NCBI GenBank assembly: GCA_030674185.1
Contig: CM060312.1
Span: 54,197,668 to 54,261,667, forward strand
Origin: Monoplex corrugatus
Taxonomy: Eukaryota; Mollusca; Gastropoda; Littorinimorpha; Ranellidae
Direction of reading: 5' to 3'
DNA: 64,000 bases
Shown: positions 54,946 through 64,000 of the stretch, piece by piece
How positions within the stretch are numbered: the first letter of the stretch is position 1
How the letters are laid out: every line of letters starts with the position of its first letter
Notes under the pieces: model-generated
Databases searched by the model: none
Told to the model about the DNA's origin: nothing
The model's input: the letters and a program-made list of their open reading frames with translations, nothing else
Made by a program: the position numbers and the translations under genes

Positions 54946-55218
54946 CCTTTAAGCGTGTGTGTGGAATAAGTGTGGATGTGATTCGTCTGTCTGTTCTCGT
55001 ACTGTGTTGTGTTGTGTTGTGTTGTAGTGGTGTTGTCGTTGTTGTGTTGTTGTCGTTGTTCTTTCTTATTGTTTCTGCTATGGTTTAAGTCTAGTGAAAG
55101 AAACAGGACCGTGAGACATTTACGCCCGAAGCAGAGAGAGATCGAAAAAGTGGTTCAGAAAGTGTTTCTTCCTTCCTTCTTTTAGTCTTTACAATAAGGA
55201 AAAGTTAAACGAAAACAC

Positions 55219-55221
<3 letters not shown>

Positions 55222-55285
<64 letters not shown>
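55222..55285 (+). repeat. (GA)n microsatellite
   Basis: About 60 bases of pure GA. Confidence 0.98.
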
Positions 55286-55287
<2 letters not shown>

Positions 55288-55462
55288 AGAAAACACGTTT
55301 GCGTATATGGCACGCCTGCAGAAGGTTTCTTTTTAAGCACACTAAGACAATACAGAATTTTTGCACTCTAACATCTAACATAACACGCACTTTCTGCAAA
55401 GGCTGCAGGATTTCTGTACTACGTTGATATGGTTAAGTCATGTTAACACATATGCACACCAC

Positions 55463-55464
55463 AC

Positions 55465-55546
<82 letters not shown>

Positions 55547-55660
55547 TAGAGAGAGAGAGAGACAGAGGAGAGACAGAGAAAGAGGGAGAGAGAGAGATCC
55601 ATCGCATTGCTTTCCTTCCAGTCTCCCCCTCCTCCACCCCCACCCCCCTCTCTCTCTCTC
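55463..55660 (+). repeat. (CA)n, (GA)n and C-rich block
   Basis: About 80 bases of pure CA at 55,467-55,544, then GA-rich to about 55,597, then C- and CT-rich sequence. Confidence 0.97.
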
Positions 55661-56324
55661 TCTCCTTTTCTCTCCAACCCAAACATACCTGCACAAGGTA
55701 TTCGGCAAGGCACCTGCAGCAAATAAATTCGCGGCGTATCTTTCAGGTTGTTGTGAAAACGAACATAACAAGGGTGACTTCCCTTGTTTTGCAGTTACCT
55801 CCCTGTGAACAGATGCTCGGCAGGTGTCGCTGCTGCCAAAATGGCGAGTCCGTGCTTGGATATAAAGCGAGGCCACAAGACATCCCTATACTGTGAGCGA
55901 AACACACACAGTCAAACGAAATATACGAGGAACATATAGTGATTAGTCGTACAGTTATGCATGTAGAAGGATGGATAAAATCAGAGGCGATTGAAGAATC
56001 TTCAGTACTTTTTTTTTTTAATTCATTTTTTGCTTCACAACAAACGGACATCTTACACACAATTTGGCAACAAAACATGACAAACGAACAAAAGAAAGAA
56101 AAACCTTACTCACAATTATGAAAAGACGATGTTGACATATGAACTCCATATAGCATACAGAATATACAGAATCATCAGAACTTGCTTTTATCTTCTCGTA
56201 TAGGTCGCGGGCAGACGATTTCTTCGGAAACAATGGTCAGGATTTCCGTACAGAACATGCACTGTGATTTCAGAAAGCAGTGGCCAGCTGCTGGACGTAA
56301 ATTTGCCAAAAACAGCACAAGATG

Positions 56325-56632
56325 TCACATACACACACACGCACTAATACACACATATACATACACACACACACTCTCTCTGTGTCTCTTTCTGCCTCTA
56401 TCTGTTTGTCTGTCTGTCTGTCTTCTCTCTCTCTCTCCCTCTCACACACACACTCACATTCACACACACACACACACACACACACAACACAACAAACACA
56501 CACAACACAACACAACACACACACAGACACACACACACAGACACAACACACACACAACACAACACAACAAACACAACACAACACAACACAACACAACACA
56601 ACACAACACAACACAACAGACACACACACAGA
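56325..56632 (+). repeat. (CA)n, (CT)n and (ACAAC)n cluster
   Basis: (CA)n 56,329-56,374, TCTG/CT 56,375-56,440, (CA)n, then AACAC pentamer repeats with a pure run at 56,573-56,618 (about nine units). Confidence 0.97.
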
Positions 56633-57213
56633 TAGCCTTCCTGCACTATATCCAGAGAACACTTTCGATTCACCCACCTTCGACAGACCAAGCAGAACCA
56701 GCGTGCAACATGACCTGGAACGTTTTTAAAACATTTTCACTGCAGCGCTCTCTCTGCACATTTTAATCAACCCTGCGCCGAATGAAATTATTCAGACGAC
56801 GGCCGCGTTTGGCTCCCTGGCTCCCGAAGGTTGGGATCCCATCTCTTCGATCTGTCCTCCATTTGATTTAGAGATCATTCTGGAAAGGAACGAAATTGCT
56901 TTAACCCTGGCACCTTTTTGTTTACGTGCTCATGCTCAAGCACGAAGCGGATTAGATATTGATTGGGTTCAAGCAACGAGAAGGCAAAAATATCGACCAG
57001 GAGCATTGATTGTGTGTGTGTTTTTGTTTGTTTTTTAATGTTTTTTTCAGCCTTTAGCTATGAAGCGGACAACACAGTTCAGTGAGATAGGGTCATCACG
57101 CCATGCTGAAGTTTGTGCCTTTCTGGCGTGAGAATGTTCTACTCGCACGTGTTTGTGTTGTCGCGACCTTGACATAAGGAACTGTGTAGAAATCCCGTGT
57201 CTAGCTTTGCTGT
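56633..57213. other. Unique DNA, no gene
   Basis: Complex, balanced segment at 56,750-56,960 without repeats. No splice-bounded coding frame recognised. Confidence 0.45.
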
Positions 57214-57520
57214 TTAACCCTTTTGACTCTGGCACCTCGTCCACCAGCATCCTGCATTGTCAGCCGTGCTAACAGAGCAAAAACCAGACCCTTTGAGTCC
57301 CTCACCCTATCCACCGGCTTCCTGCAACTTAACCCTTTGAGTCCCTCACCCTGTCCATCTGTCCCTCACCCTTTCCACCAGCTTCCTGCGGGAAGCTGGT
57401 GGATAGGGTGAGGGACTCAAAGGGTCATGTTTTTACTTTGCAGGAAGTTAGTGGAAGTTGGAATCAGAGGGTAAAGGGTTTTGCATTTGGTGGATTTGGG
57501 TGTGGGGTCAAAGGATTTAA
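57214..57520. mobile_element. TTAA palindromic element, copy j, with extra arms
   Basis: TTAA at 57,214-57,217 and 57,517-57,520. Left B-type arm, then three partial left arms in tandem (GAGTCCC at 57,295 and 57,339, a shorter repeat near 57,360), then the hairpin 'ccaccagcttcctgcgggaa' and its right arm with GGGACTC (57,412-57,418). Both sides therefore use GAGTCCC/GGGACTC instead of GACTCCC/GGGAGTC. The right outer arms are degraded. Confidence 0.87.
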
Positions 57521-57743
57521 ACGGTCAGTACGTGGTAGCTGAACACGGATTTGAAAAAACAAAAATCCTCATTTTGTCGTCTGTTGTTGACAGTTACTGG
57601 GCCAGTAAACTAAAAGTTGGTTGATTAACTATACACTTGTAAACGGACGAGAAAGTCTTGGGGAGGGAGGCGAGGGGGTATCTAGATATCAGTTTGTCGT
57701 GGAACGTCGTTATCGTTAAAAAAAAAAAAAAAAGGTAAGAAAG

Positions 57744-57812
57744 GAAAGAAACAGATGAAGAAAAGAAAGAAACAGATGAAGAAAAAGAAAGAAACAGATG
57801 AAGAAGAAAGAA
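57744..57812 (+). repeat. 21-23-bp purine tandem repeat
   Basis: Three units of 'gaaagaaacagatgaagaaa'. Confidence 0.95.
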
Positions 57813-57834
57813 AAAATCGAACTGCGCTGCACCT

Positions 57835-58120
57835 ATTCAGATCTAGTTTGGACTTTGGTCCAGAAGGATTCATCGCAGTCGGACAAGTCTGTATGCGCTC
57901 CACCCAAATCTGCCAATGTTACCTGTCAGGCTCCCAGACCCTGCGCAAAACCTTATGCGCTGGTAAGGTCTTGAAATGGGGAGTGGGGGCAGTAAGGAGA
58001 CTTATGAAACACTAAGCTGATACCACCAGAATGACGGAAACATTAAGAAGGGCAGTGAACAGGCCAGTTTGTAATGTTGCAAGCTGGGATTGAACACGAG
58101 GTATAAGACCTCGAATCCAC
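57835..58120 (+). repeat. Family C repeat, longest copy
   Basis: Contains all family words: 'ggattcatcgcagtcggaca', 'cgctccacccaaatctgcca', 'ccctgcgcaaaaccttatgc', 'ggtaaggtcttgaaatgggg', 'taagctgataccaccagaat' and 'gggattgaacacgagg'. The last resembles a tRNA-type B box remnant (GGGATTGAAC) or the end of a gene-derived repeat. Best reference copy in the window. Confidence 0.8.
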
Positions 58121-58329
58121 GGCTCTTTATCAAAAAGGACCAAGCAGTCCGTGTAGAAAATTAATGGATTTGTGATTCTATCGGTGGGCTGAAAATGCTT
58201 ACGTTTGGTTCACGGGTTTTGCCGATCCGTTTATATTGAACACACGACTTCTGACCGACACATTCTCACCACAACGCCATTTTATTTTTGATACCGGTAT
58301 TAGAAAGGGACTAGATTTATACAATTTTT

Positions 58330-58475
58330 GCATGTTTGTTTGTTTCTTTCTTTCTTTCCTTCTTTCGTTTGTTTGTTTCTTTCTTTCCTTCTTTCTTTCT
58401 TTCTTTCTTTGCTTGTTTTTGTTTGTTCTTTCGTTCCTTCGTTCCTTCATATCCTTCCTTCGTTCCTTCGTTTGT
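58330..58475 (+). repeat. (CTTT)n, (CCTT)n and GTTT-rich tract
   Basis: CTTT and TTCC tetranucleotide repeats at 58,343-58,470. Open frames of Phe/Leu/Ser are artefacts. Confidence 0.95.
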
Positions 58476-58707
58476 TTTTGGCAGATGAGGCTTTGTGCAT
58501 TGACTGGGGGCTTTCTGTCATGTGAGACGAGTTTATGCTGAGTAGATAGTTGTGTTGTGATTCAGACCTTTGATTATTTATTTACTCTGTTCGTTTCTCT
58601 GAAGATAAGATCAGAAACGAAGATAAGATGAGACACACAGATACACATATCGTTTACATGTGACCAGGATTGTTCCAGTGATAGGCTGATACAGTACTAG
58701 TATAATA

Positions 58708-60339
58708 AGCTACGTACAAAAAGTTAAGGATCACTTGCACAAAAATTCATAACTTTCAAAATAAGAAAGCCAATGCGTTGAAGTTTGGCAAACATTTAAT
58801 TCCATGCTTTAGTGATAACGATACACAATTGCCTTCAATTTCAAGCAATCGTTTGGTGTGTACATTTGATCAAAGTGGGTACGTATCGAAATTTGATTTC
58901 CCAAAGTCATTGAAATCACAAGACAGGGCATTCTGATGCTCCCAAAAGTTCAGTAATGCGTGTAACCGCCATGGCTGTTCTGGCACTCGACGCAGCGAGT
59001 CCTCATCGAGTTGACCAGGTTGGTGAAGATCCTCTGTGGAAGCGCCTGCCACTCAGCCTGCAGCATCTGGTAGAGGTGTTGGGCATCCCTGGGAGGGGGG
59101 TGGTTGCTCCTCACTTTGCGATCCAGCTCATCCCAGAGGTTCTCAATCGGGTTGAGATCGGGACTGCATGCTGGCCACTCCATTCTGTTGACTCCAGACT
59201 GCTGCAGGAAGTCGTTGACCACCCTTGCCCTGTGGGGGCGAGCGTTGTCATCCTGGTAGACAGCTGTCGGTCCCATCTGCTGCAGTGTAGGCACAGCCAG
59301 CGGTCGAAGGATCTCATCCCGGTATCGGAGGCCAGTCAGGTTACCTGTACATGATACAAGGGTGTTCTGTGGTGAAGGCTGAAGGCCCCCCAGACCATTA
59401 CAGAACCTCCACCAAAGGCCACCTTTTCTTGGACAGTGGTGTCAATAAAGCGTTGCCCTGGGCGCCTCCAGACCCTCAGTCGGCCATCGTTGTGGTTCAT
59501 GGTGAAGCGTGATTCATCACTGAACAGGACCTGGGACCATTGCTGACGTGTCCACCTCACGTGACGTCTGCAGAAGGCGCGGCGTGCTGCCCTATGGGCT
59601 GGAGTTAAGCGTGGCCGTACAGCTGGGCGACGAGAACGGAGGTTAAACCCATGAAGGCGGTTCCGTATGGTCTGCTGGCTGATGTTGATGTTAGTAGCCA
59701 CCCTCAGCTGCCTTCGAATGATGCTGGAAGAGGCTGTTCTTGTCTGCAGGGCTTGTCGTTCAATGAGACGATCTTCACGTGGGTTTGTCTTCTTCGGTCG
59801 ACCAGATCTGCGTCTTTCATGGACCCTCCCAGTGGCTGTGAAGCGTTGAATCAGTCTGACAATGACCGAGATGGACACCTGAAGTCGCCTGGCCAATTCT
59901 CGCTTGGGAACACCATCTTGGAACCATGCAACAGCTCGTCCCCTCTCAAACTCGCTCAATTTTCGTCGTGGAGGCATTGTCAGATCAGGCCTACTACTGG
60001 TGGAATGTCTTCTTATAAAGCCAAGCAAGAGACAGCATCTCACACATAAACAGCAGTGCTTGCACGTGCATAATGGTTTTTCCATCTGGCTTGTGCAATG
60101 TGTTCAGGCAGAACGGTCCAAAACAAGGTCCTTTTTCGCAAGTTTCCGCTTTTCCGTTTGCAGCCAAGCTCAGTAGTAGAGAATCCCGTGCAATTTTCGC
60201 TCTAACACAAAATCGCCCACTTACAGCTGAACAAGAATTCATAACAATTTGGCTGGACTGAGAAATAAATAACAGTAGCGAACTGAGTTTATTACGCACC
60301 TGTTTTCTCATAGTGATCCTTAACTTTTTGTGCGTAGTG
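58708..60339 (-). mobile_element. Tc1/mariner-type transposon, DD34E
   Basis: Element of 1,632 bases flanked by TA (58,706-58,707 and 60,340-60,341). Terminal inverted repeats of about 27 bases share 'acaaaaagttaaggatcac' exactly and differ at about three outer positions ('agctacgt' against 'cactacgc'). Size, TA duplication and DD34E transposase place it in the Tc1 group. Only the ends and one transposase gene are present. One frameshift interrupts the gene, so autonomous activity is not expected from this copy. Confidence 0.95.
58950..59977 (-). pseudogene. Tc1-like transposase with one frameshift
   Basis: Cut-and-paste DNA transposase, about 342 codons from ATG at 59,977 (MPPRRKLSEFERGRAVAWFQ) to the stop at 58,950, the normal Tc1 length. 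The frame continues upstream to 60,085 but those 36 residues are Cys-rich and unlike transposases, so 59,977 is preferred. N-terminal paired-type helix-turn-helix regions cover about residues 10-110 (GVPKRELARRLQVSISVIVR, then the linker GRPKKT). Catalytic triad: D in VLFSDESRF, D in AVYQDDNARPHRA, E in DLNPIENLWDEL; exactly 34 residues separate the last two. GGGSVMVWGAF is also conserved. A single-base loss near 59,345, between YHVQ and NLTGLRYRDEIL, splits the gene into two frames. Confidence 0.95.
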
Positions 60340-60504
60340 TATATAGACTAGGTAAAACATAGTCTAGGTAGGGCCACAGGACCTGGCCAGCCTGTGGGGT
60401 TATGTTAAGGCTTGTGCCGTGATTACCATACATGTAGCACCTGTGACGTTAGTGCATATGGAAATTCGTTCCAAGCGCGGAGACGTCGTCATGAGAAACT
60501 GCAA

Positions 60505-60548
60505 CTGGCTGGTTGGCTGGTTGGTTGGTTGGTTGGTTGGATGGATGG
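60505..60548 (+). repeat. (TTGG)n/(GGAT)n microsatellite
   Basis: GGTT repeats with GGAT end, directly at the tail of the family B copy. Confidence 0.95.
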
Positions 60549-60658
60549 ATGGTTCTGTGAACATTTTTTTATGATTAGAAGCAGGCTGTGATTAGAATCT
60601 GGTAAAGCCCTATATATAAAAACGTACTGAAGGCACACGCACGATGTGTGCCATACTC

Positions 60659-60662
<4 letters not shown>

Positions 60663-60701
<39 letters not shown>

Positions 60702-60722
60702 TGCGCGCGCGCGCACGCACGC
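60663..60722 (+). repeat. (CA)n with (CG)n end
   Basis: About 36 bases of CA followed by GCATGCGCGCGCGC and CGCACGC. Confidence 0.97.
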
Positions 60723-61099
60723 TCACTCGCTCACTGATACGTCTGGAAATGGCGCCGGTGGGTGCAAATCATTCTCTCGTACCGTGTAAACTTTTCAACT
60801 GGGCGAATGAAAAGCTGGCTTGAAATGAAACAGATTAATCTTAAAGGGCTTGGCCAGGACAAATGAACCCATTCCGTGCAAGCACCACGTAATTCTAACG
60901 TGTGTTTCTGTTGTTTTTGTTCTTGCTTCAAAAGATGGAGGACCAAGAATAAACCCAATCAGTTTGTAGTTTGTGATTCAAATTGACTGGCGTTGTAATT
61001 TTGTGGTTTTAAAACGGCGTGGCCAGGCCAGATTTGGTGGAAATTGCACAGGCTTTGCCGTCCCTGCTTCTCTGATGGAGCTGAATGGGGCGTGTTGTC
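60723..61099. other. Unique DNA, no gene
   Basis: Balanced complex sequence; no exon recognised. Confidence 0.45.
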
Positions 61100-61165
61100 T
61101 CTCTCTCTCTCTGTCTCTTCTTTCTCTGTCCCTGTCTTCCTGTCCTGTCTCTGTCTCTTCTCTCT

Positions 61166-61200
<35 letters not shown>

Positions 61201-61234
61201 TGTGCCTGTCAAACCTATTCATATGTTCGTATTG

Positions 61235-61288
<54 letters not shown>

Positions 61289-61327
61289 GTGTCTGTCAAA
61301 CCTATTCATATGTTCGTATTGTGCTCT

Positions 61328-61385
<58 letters not shown>

Positions 61386-61418
61386 TGTCTGTCAAACCTA
61401 TTCATATGTTCGTATTGT

Positions 61419-61478
<60 letters not shown>

Positions 61479-61515
61479 CTTGTGTCTGTCAAACCTATTC
61501 ATATGTTCGTATTGT

Positions 61516-61559
<44 letters not shown>

Positions 61560-61670
61560 TCCTCTCGCTCTCTCTCTTGTCTGACAAACCTACTTATATG
61601 TTCGTATTGTTCTCCCTCTCTCTCTCTCCCTCCCTCCCTCCCTCCTCTCCCCCTCCCACTTTTACCATCC
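61100..61670 (+). repeat. Compound array: (CT)n alternating with a 32-bp unit
   Basis: Five copies of 'ctgtcaaacctattcatatg' plus 'ttcgtattgt', starting at about 61,205, 61,292, 61,389, 61,486 and 61,581, separated by (CT)n runs of 45-65 bases. Period 87-97. The first four linker copies are nearly identical, the last has ACTTATATG. It is therefore a satellite-like unit in which the microsatellite is part of the monomer. Long forward frames are artefacts. Confidence 0.95.
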
Positions 61671-63360
61671 CTCCCGCTCTCTTCCTCCCTCTCTCCAACT
61701 CATTGTGTCTCCTCATTCTTTCACATCCACCCACCTACCCATTCTGAGACTGCAGTCTATATTATGGTAAAATCAGATCGATTCAGTCATCATAGACTCT
61801 GCGGTGCTAATGAGAAAAGTCCGCAGAGGGAGTGACTGAGACAGAAGAGGAGGTGATGACATAGTCGAGTACACTTTCCAAGACCAGGAAAGCCTGGTAG
61901 TAGCAGAGAGAGGGACGGGAAAGATCATTCGATAGAGAAGTTTGTCACAAACCTCGCATTAAGAGAGAAAACAAGCCAGTTCGAAAAGATGAAAGAGTGT
62001 TGTGGGAATCCGTCTTTCCGTTCTCCGTGTCCGTTTTCTTATCTTAAGGATGCAGCGGCCTACACTACTCATATCTCCTGCCCCCCCCCCTTTCACCCCC
62101 CCCCCCCTCTGGCTTAACTCAATTCCCTTCTTCCTATAGGCTACGGCTGATAGTTAGGTCAGAAATCCTATCATTTTCCTTTGATTTTGCTGGGACATCT
62201 TGTCGTGTTGGTGGCACTGGCGGACAAGAAAAGAGGGGGCCAGACATGAATGGGGAGCGCCAGGGCACCACACACGAAAGTCATTTCCATCGAGTCAGTT
62301 CCGATCAAACACGGAAGGGTCCGGCGATTGACTGCCCCTGATTCAACAAGTGCCCACCTTAACATCAATTCCCTCTCCTTCCCCTCCCCCCCGCCCCCCA
62401 CTCCCGTCAGTTTCTCTTTGAAGTCCTCCATGAGAGTCCCTGGTAGACTTTGCTTTAGTCCTGGCTCCATCGGCGCCCACCGTGGACAAATCCACTTTGT
62501 CACGTGCAACTCGATTACCGGCGCCTGAAAACTGGGCGCTAACTCTATCAGGTTAGACACGGCGTTTGGGCGGGCCATTGACAAGCCCAGGGTGTAGGCC
62601 CATCCAGTTAGCTCTGGGGAATGGACGCCACTCTATTTGCCCGTGAAGAGAGTTGGAGTAGTAGTTACTTTTCTGGACCCCAGCCCCCCCCCCACCCCCT
62701 ACCCCCAGCCACTAGATCTTGCCCTCTGGCCATTTTCTTGTCTTTTTTTCTTCTTCCACTAACTGGATTGCCGAGACAAATGTCCAGTCTTCATTTAGAA
62801 GACTATTTACCTCTGCTTACCGAGTATGTCGTAGCCTACTGCACGGGGCACTTGTCTTAATCTAATGGTACGTCCAAGTTGTGTTTCTTGAAAGGACAGT
62901 TTGTAGTGCGTGTAAGGATTCCTTGACTTTTGATGATAAGAATAGGGAAGTTTGTCTGTTAGTTGTAGCCAGTTTCATTTTACTGATTTTTTTTTTCCTG
63001 GACATATTCAGTTTGCATCAAATGGAATGAAAGTTTTTAGATTAGTTTTATTCTCCTCATATCTAAAAGAGAGTCGTTATCCCCTGGATCAAAGTCGGGT
63101 GGGTAGGAGAGGCTGTGAAAGTACCTGATGGAGACGTGAGAGAGATGGTGTATTGGAAGATGGAGGACAAGAAATGGTCCAGTGGGTTGTATATGTAGTA
63201 GGACGTAGTGTTTTCTTTGAAGGCTGGGAACAGAGAATGAGTGTCATCCAATTTATGGAAGTGTCTTTGATGTTCACGTTTCCTGACCTACGCTGCAGAT
63301 ATCGATGTCTCCACCAGACCTGTGTGGTATTGGGATGAGATATGACAAGAAGCCTAGAGC
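61671..63360. other. Unique DNA with C-rich runs, no supported gene
   Basis: Poly-C patches near 62,080-62,107, 62,385-62,400 and 62,684-62,695. The intervals 62,210-62,350 and 62,440-62,650 are complex and free of repeats and could be conserved noncoding DNA. The 137-codon minus-strand frame at 62,171-62,584 has no recognisable domain or splice pattern. Confidence 0.4.
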
Positions 63361-63365
63361 ACTGT

Positions 63366-63442
63366 TTGGTCTGGTTTGGTTTGGTTTTGGTGTTGGTTGG
63401 TTGACTGGTTGGTTGGTTGGTTGATTGGTTGGTTGGTTGGTT
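63366..63442 (+). repeat. (GGTTT)n/(TTGG)n microsatellite
   Basis: GGTTTGGTTT followed by TTGG repeats with GACT and GATT interruptions. Confidence 0.95.
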
Positions 63443-63560
63443 TTTCGTGCAGTCCCAGTCGAAGATGTTATGTTTTTGTTTGTTTTGTTTTGTTTTGTTT
63501 TTCCTAAAGTCCCAGTCGAAGATGAAATTTCATCATCATCATCATCATCATAAGGCTCAT
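63443..63560 (+). repeat. Duplicated 17-mer, (GTTTT)n and (ATC)n
   Basis: 'agtcccagtcgaagatg' occurs at 63,451 and 63,509 around a (GTTTT)n run, and (CAT)n follows at 63,530-63,552. The ATC tail resembles SINE/LINE tails elsewhere in the window. Confidence 0.85.
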
Positions 63561-64000
63561 CCTTCTAACATGACTATGCGGAAAAAAACTGTCTGGATTG
63601 GAGCTATGGCCTTTCAAACTCTGAATATATGGTTACCCGTGTTTTTCATGGTGTATCTTTCCGTGTTCAGGACCGCTTAACTTGACGTTTTTTATTGGTT
63701 TGGTATTGGTATTTAAACGGTTTGTCGCAGAAGGGACCTCATGGTAGGTCTCTGCTCCAAAGAAAGACACTCGGTTTAACCCAGCGACTAACTTCTAAAA
63801 CAGAAGATTCAGTAAGCGGTGTCTTTAAGTACGTGTTGGATGAGAAAAAAGTACTACGGATACTGAACACGAGTGAAGTTACCCGGCAGACGTCTAAGTT
63901 TCCGTGGTGGGTTGGATGATGGCGTATTTGTAGTGAGAGGTTCTGTGGACTACAAGACTACAGGAACTCATGACCATAAGAGTAATCGCTGCTTACCTAA
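63561..64000. other. Unique DNA to window end
   Basis: No recognisable gene. Short frames without splice signals. Confidence 0.4.

Larger units (their letters stand above)
58615..60505 (+). repeat. Family B repeat interrupted by a Tc1-like element
   Basis: Left part 58,615-58,707 ('cgtttacatgtgaccaggat', 'gttccagtgataggctgata'). Right part 60,340-60,505 ('gactaggtaaaacatagtct', 'gcttgtgccgtgattaccat', 'gacgttagtgcatatggaaa', 'gagacgtcgtcatgagaaac'). Removing 58,708-60,339 and one TA restores colinearity with the 52.5 kb copy. Confidence 0.85.

Noticed and set aside
59977..60085. N-terminal extension of the transposase frame
   Set aside because: The 36 extra residues are Cys-rich and unlike Tc1 transposases; start at MPPRRK is preferred.
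61205..61611. CRISPR-like alternation of 32-bp repeats and spacers
   Set aside because: The 'spacers' are all (CT)n, so it is a compound satellite.
62171..62584. 137-codon minus-strand frame
   Set aside because: Contains a translated C-rich run and no domain; probably chance in GC-balanced DNA.

Overview
This window is nuclear DNA from a metazoan, most plausibly a marine invertebrate such as a gastropod mollusc; the species is an inference, not read from the sequence. It has no bacterial-style gene density. It is dominated by (CT)n, (GT)n and (GA)n microsatellites, minisatellites, SINE and LINE 3' ends, a Tc1-type transposon and several short repeat families. Almost all long open frames are artefacts of simple repeats. 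The only convincing host coding sequence is one 139-bp internal exon at 14,772-14,910 (+ strand), so much of the window may be intron or intergenic DNA around one or a few genes. Two weaker splice-bounded candidates lie at 24,297-24,359 and 42,263-42,351.

Layout. 1-4 kb: tRNA-like sequence, a decayed LINE 3' end, three copies of repeat family D. 4-9 kb: microsatellites, a TTGG-rich array holding an L1-like LINE 3' end, one copy of family C. 9.5-11.2 kb: a palindromic TTAA element whose terminus is expanded into about 14 units of 51 bp, a complete SINE with target duplication, and another TTAA element. 12.9 kb: family B. 14-16.5 kb: the coding exon inside (CT)n and (GT)n tracts. 17.4-19.3 kb: a TTAA element, a 26-bp minisatellite, a SINE joined tail to tail with a LINE. 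20.7-23.6 kb: long polypyrimidine tracts, family E, small tandem repeats. 27-29.6 kb: a TTAA element followed by a 2.2-kb minisatellite of 35/38-bp units. 30-42 kb: microsatellite-rich, with families D and E. 43.6-48.4 kb: degenerate tandem arrays, a TTAA element, a (GT)n...(CA)n inverted repeat, a LINE nested in family C, family D. 50.9-53.3 kb: three TTAA elements, one nested in family B. 53.9-55 kb: a long-period decayed repeat. 57.2-60.5 kb: a TTAA element, family C, and a Tc1-like transposon nested in family B. 61.1-61.6 kb: a compound (CT)n array.

Family names used here: TTAA element (ends TTAACCCTTTGACTCCC and its complement); family B (contains GTGCATATGGAATTC, tail of GAAACT repeats); family C (contains TGCGCAAAACC and GGTCTTGAAAT); family D (3' end GGCTCTACGCAGTCGGCTGG then GCTTTAAAC); family E (contains TTTTGTTGAACA and CAGCTGT).

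The most interesting system is the TTAA element: ten copies, most bounded by TTAA, built as a palindrome inside a palindrome. In five copies the changes private to one arm of the inner hairpin are mirrored in the other arm. One copy sits in a family B repeat whose other two copies show the empty site, which supports TTAA as target. TTAA targets with termini beginning CCC are typical of piggyBac-type transposons, so a non-autonomous piggyBac-like origin is the leading inference.
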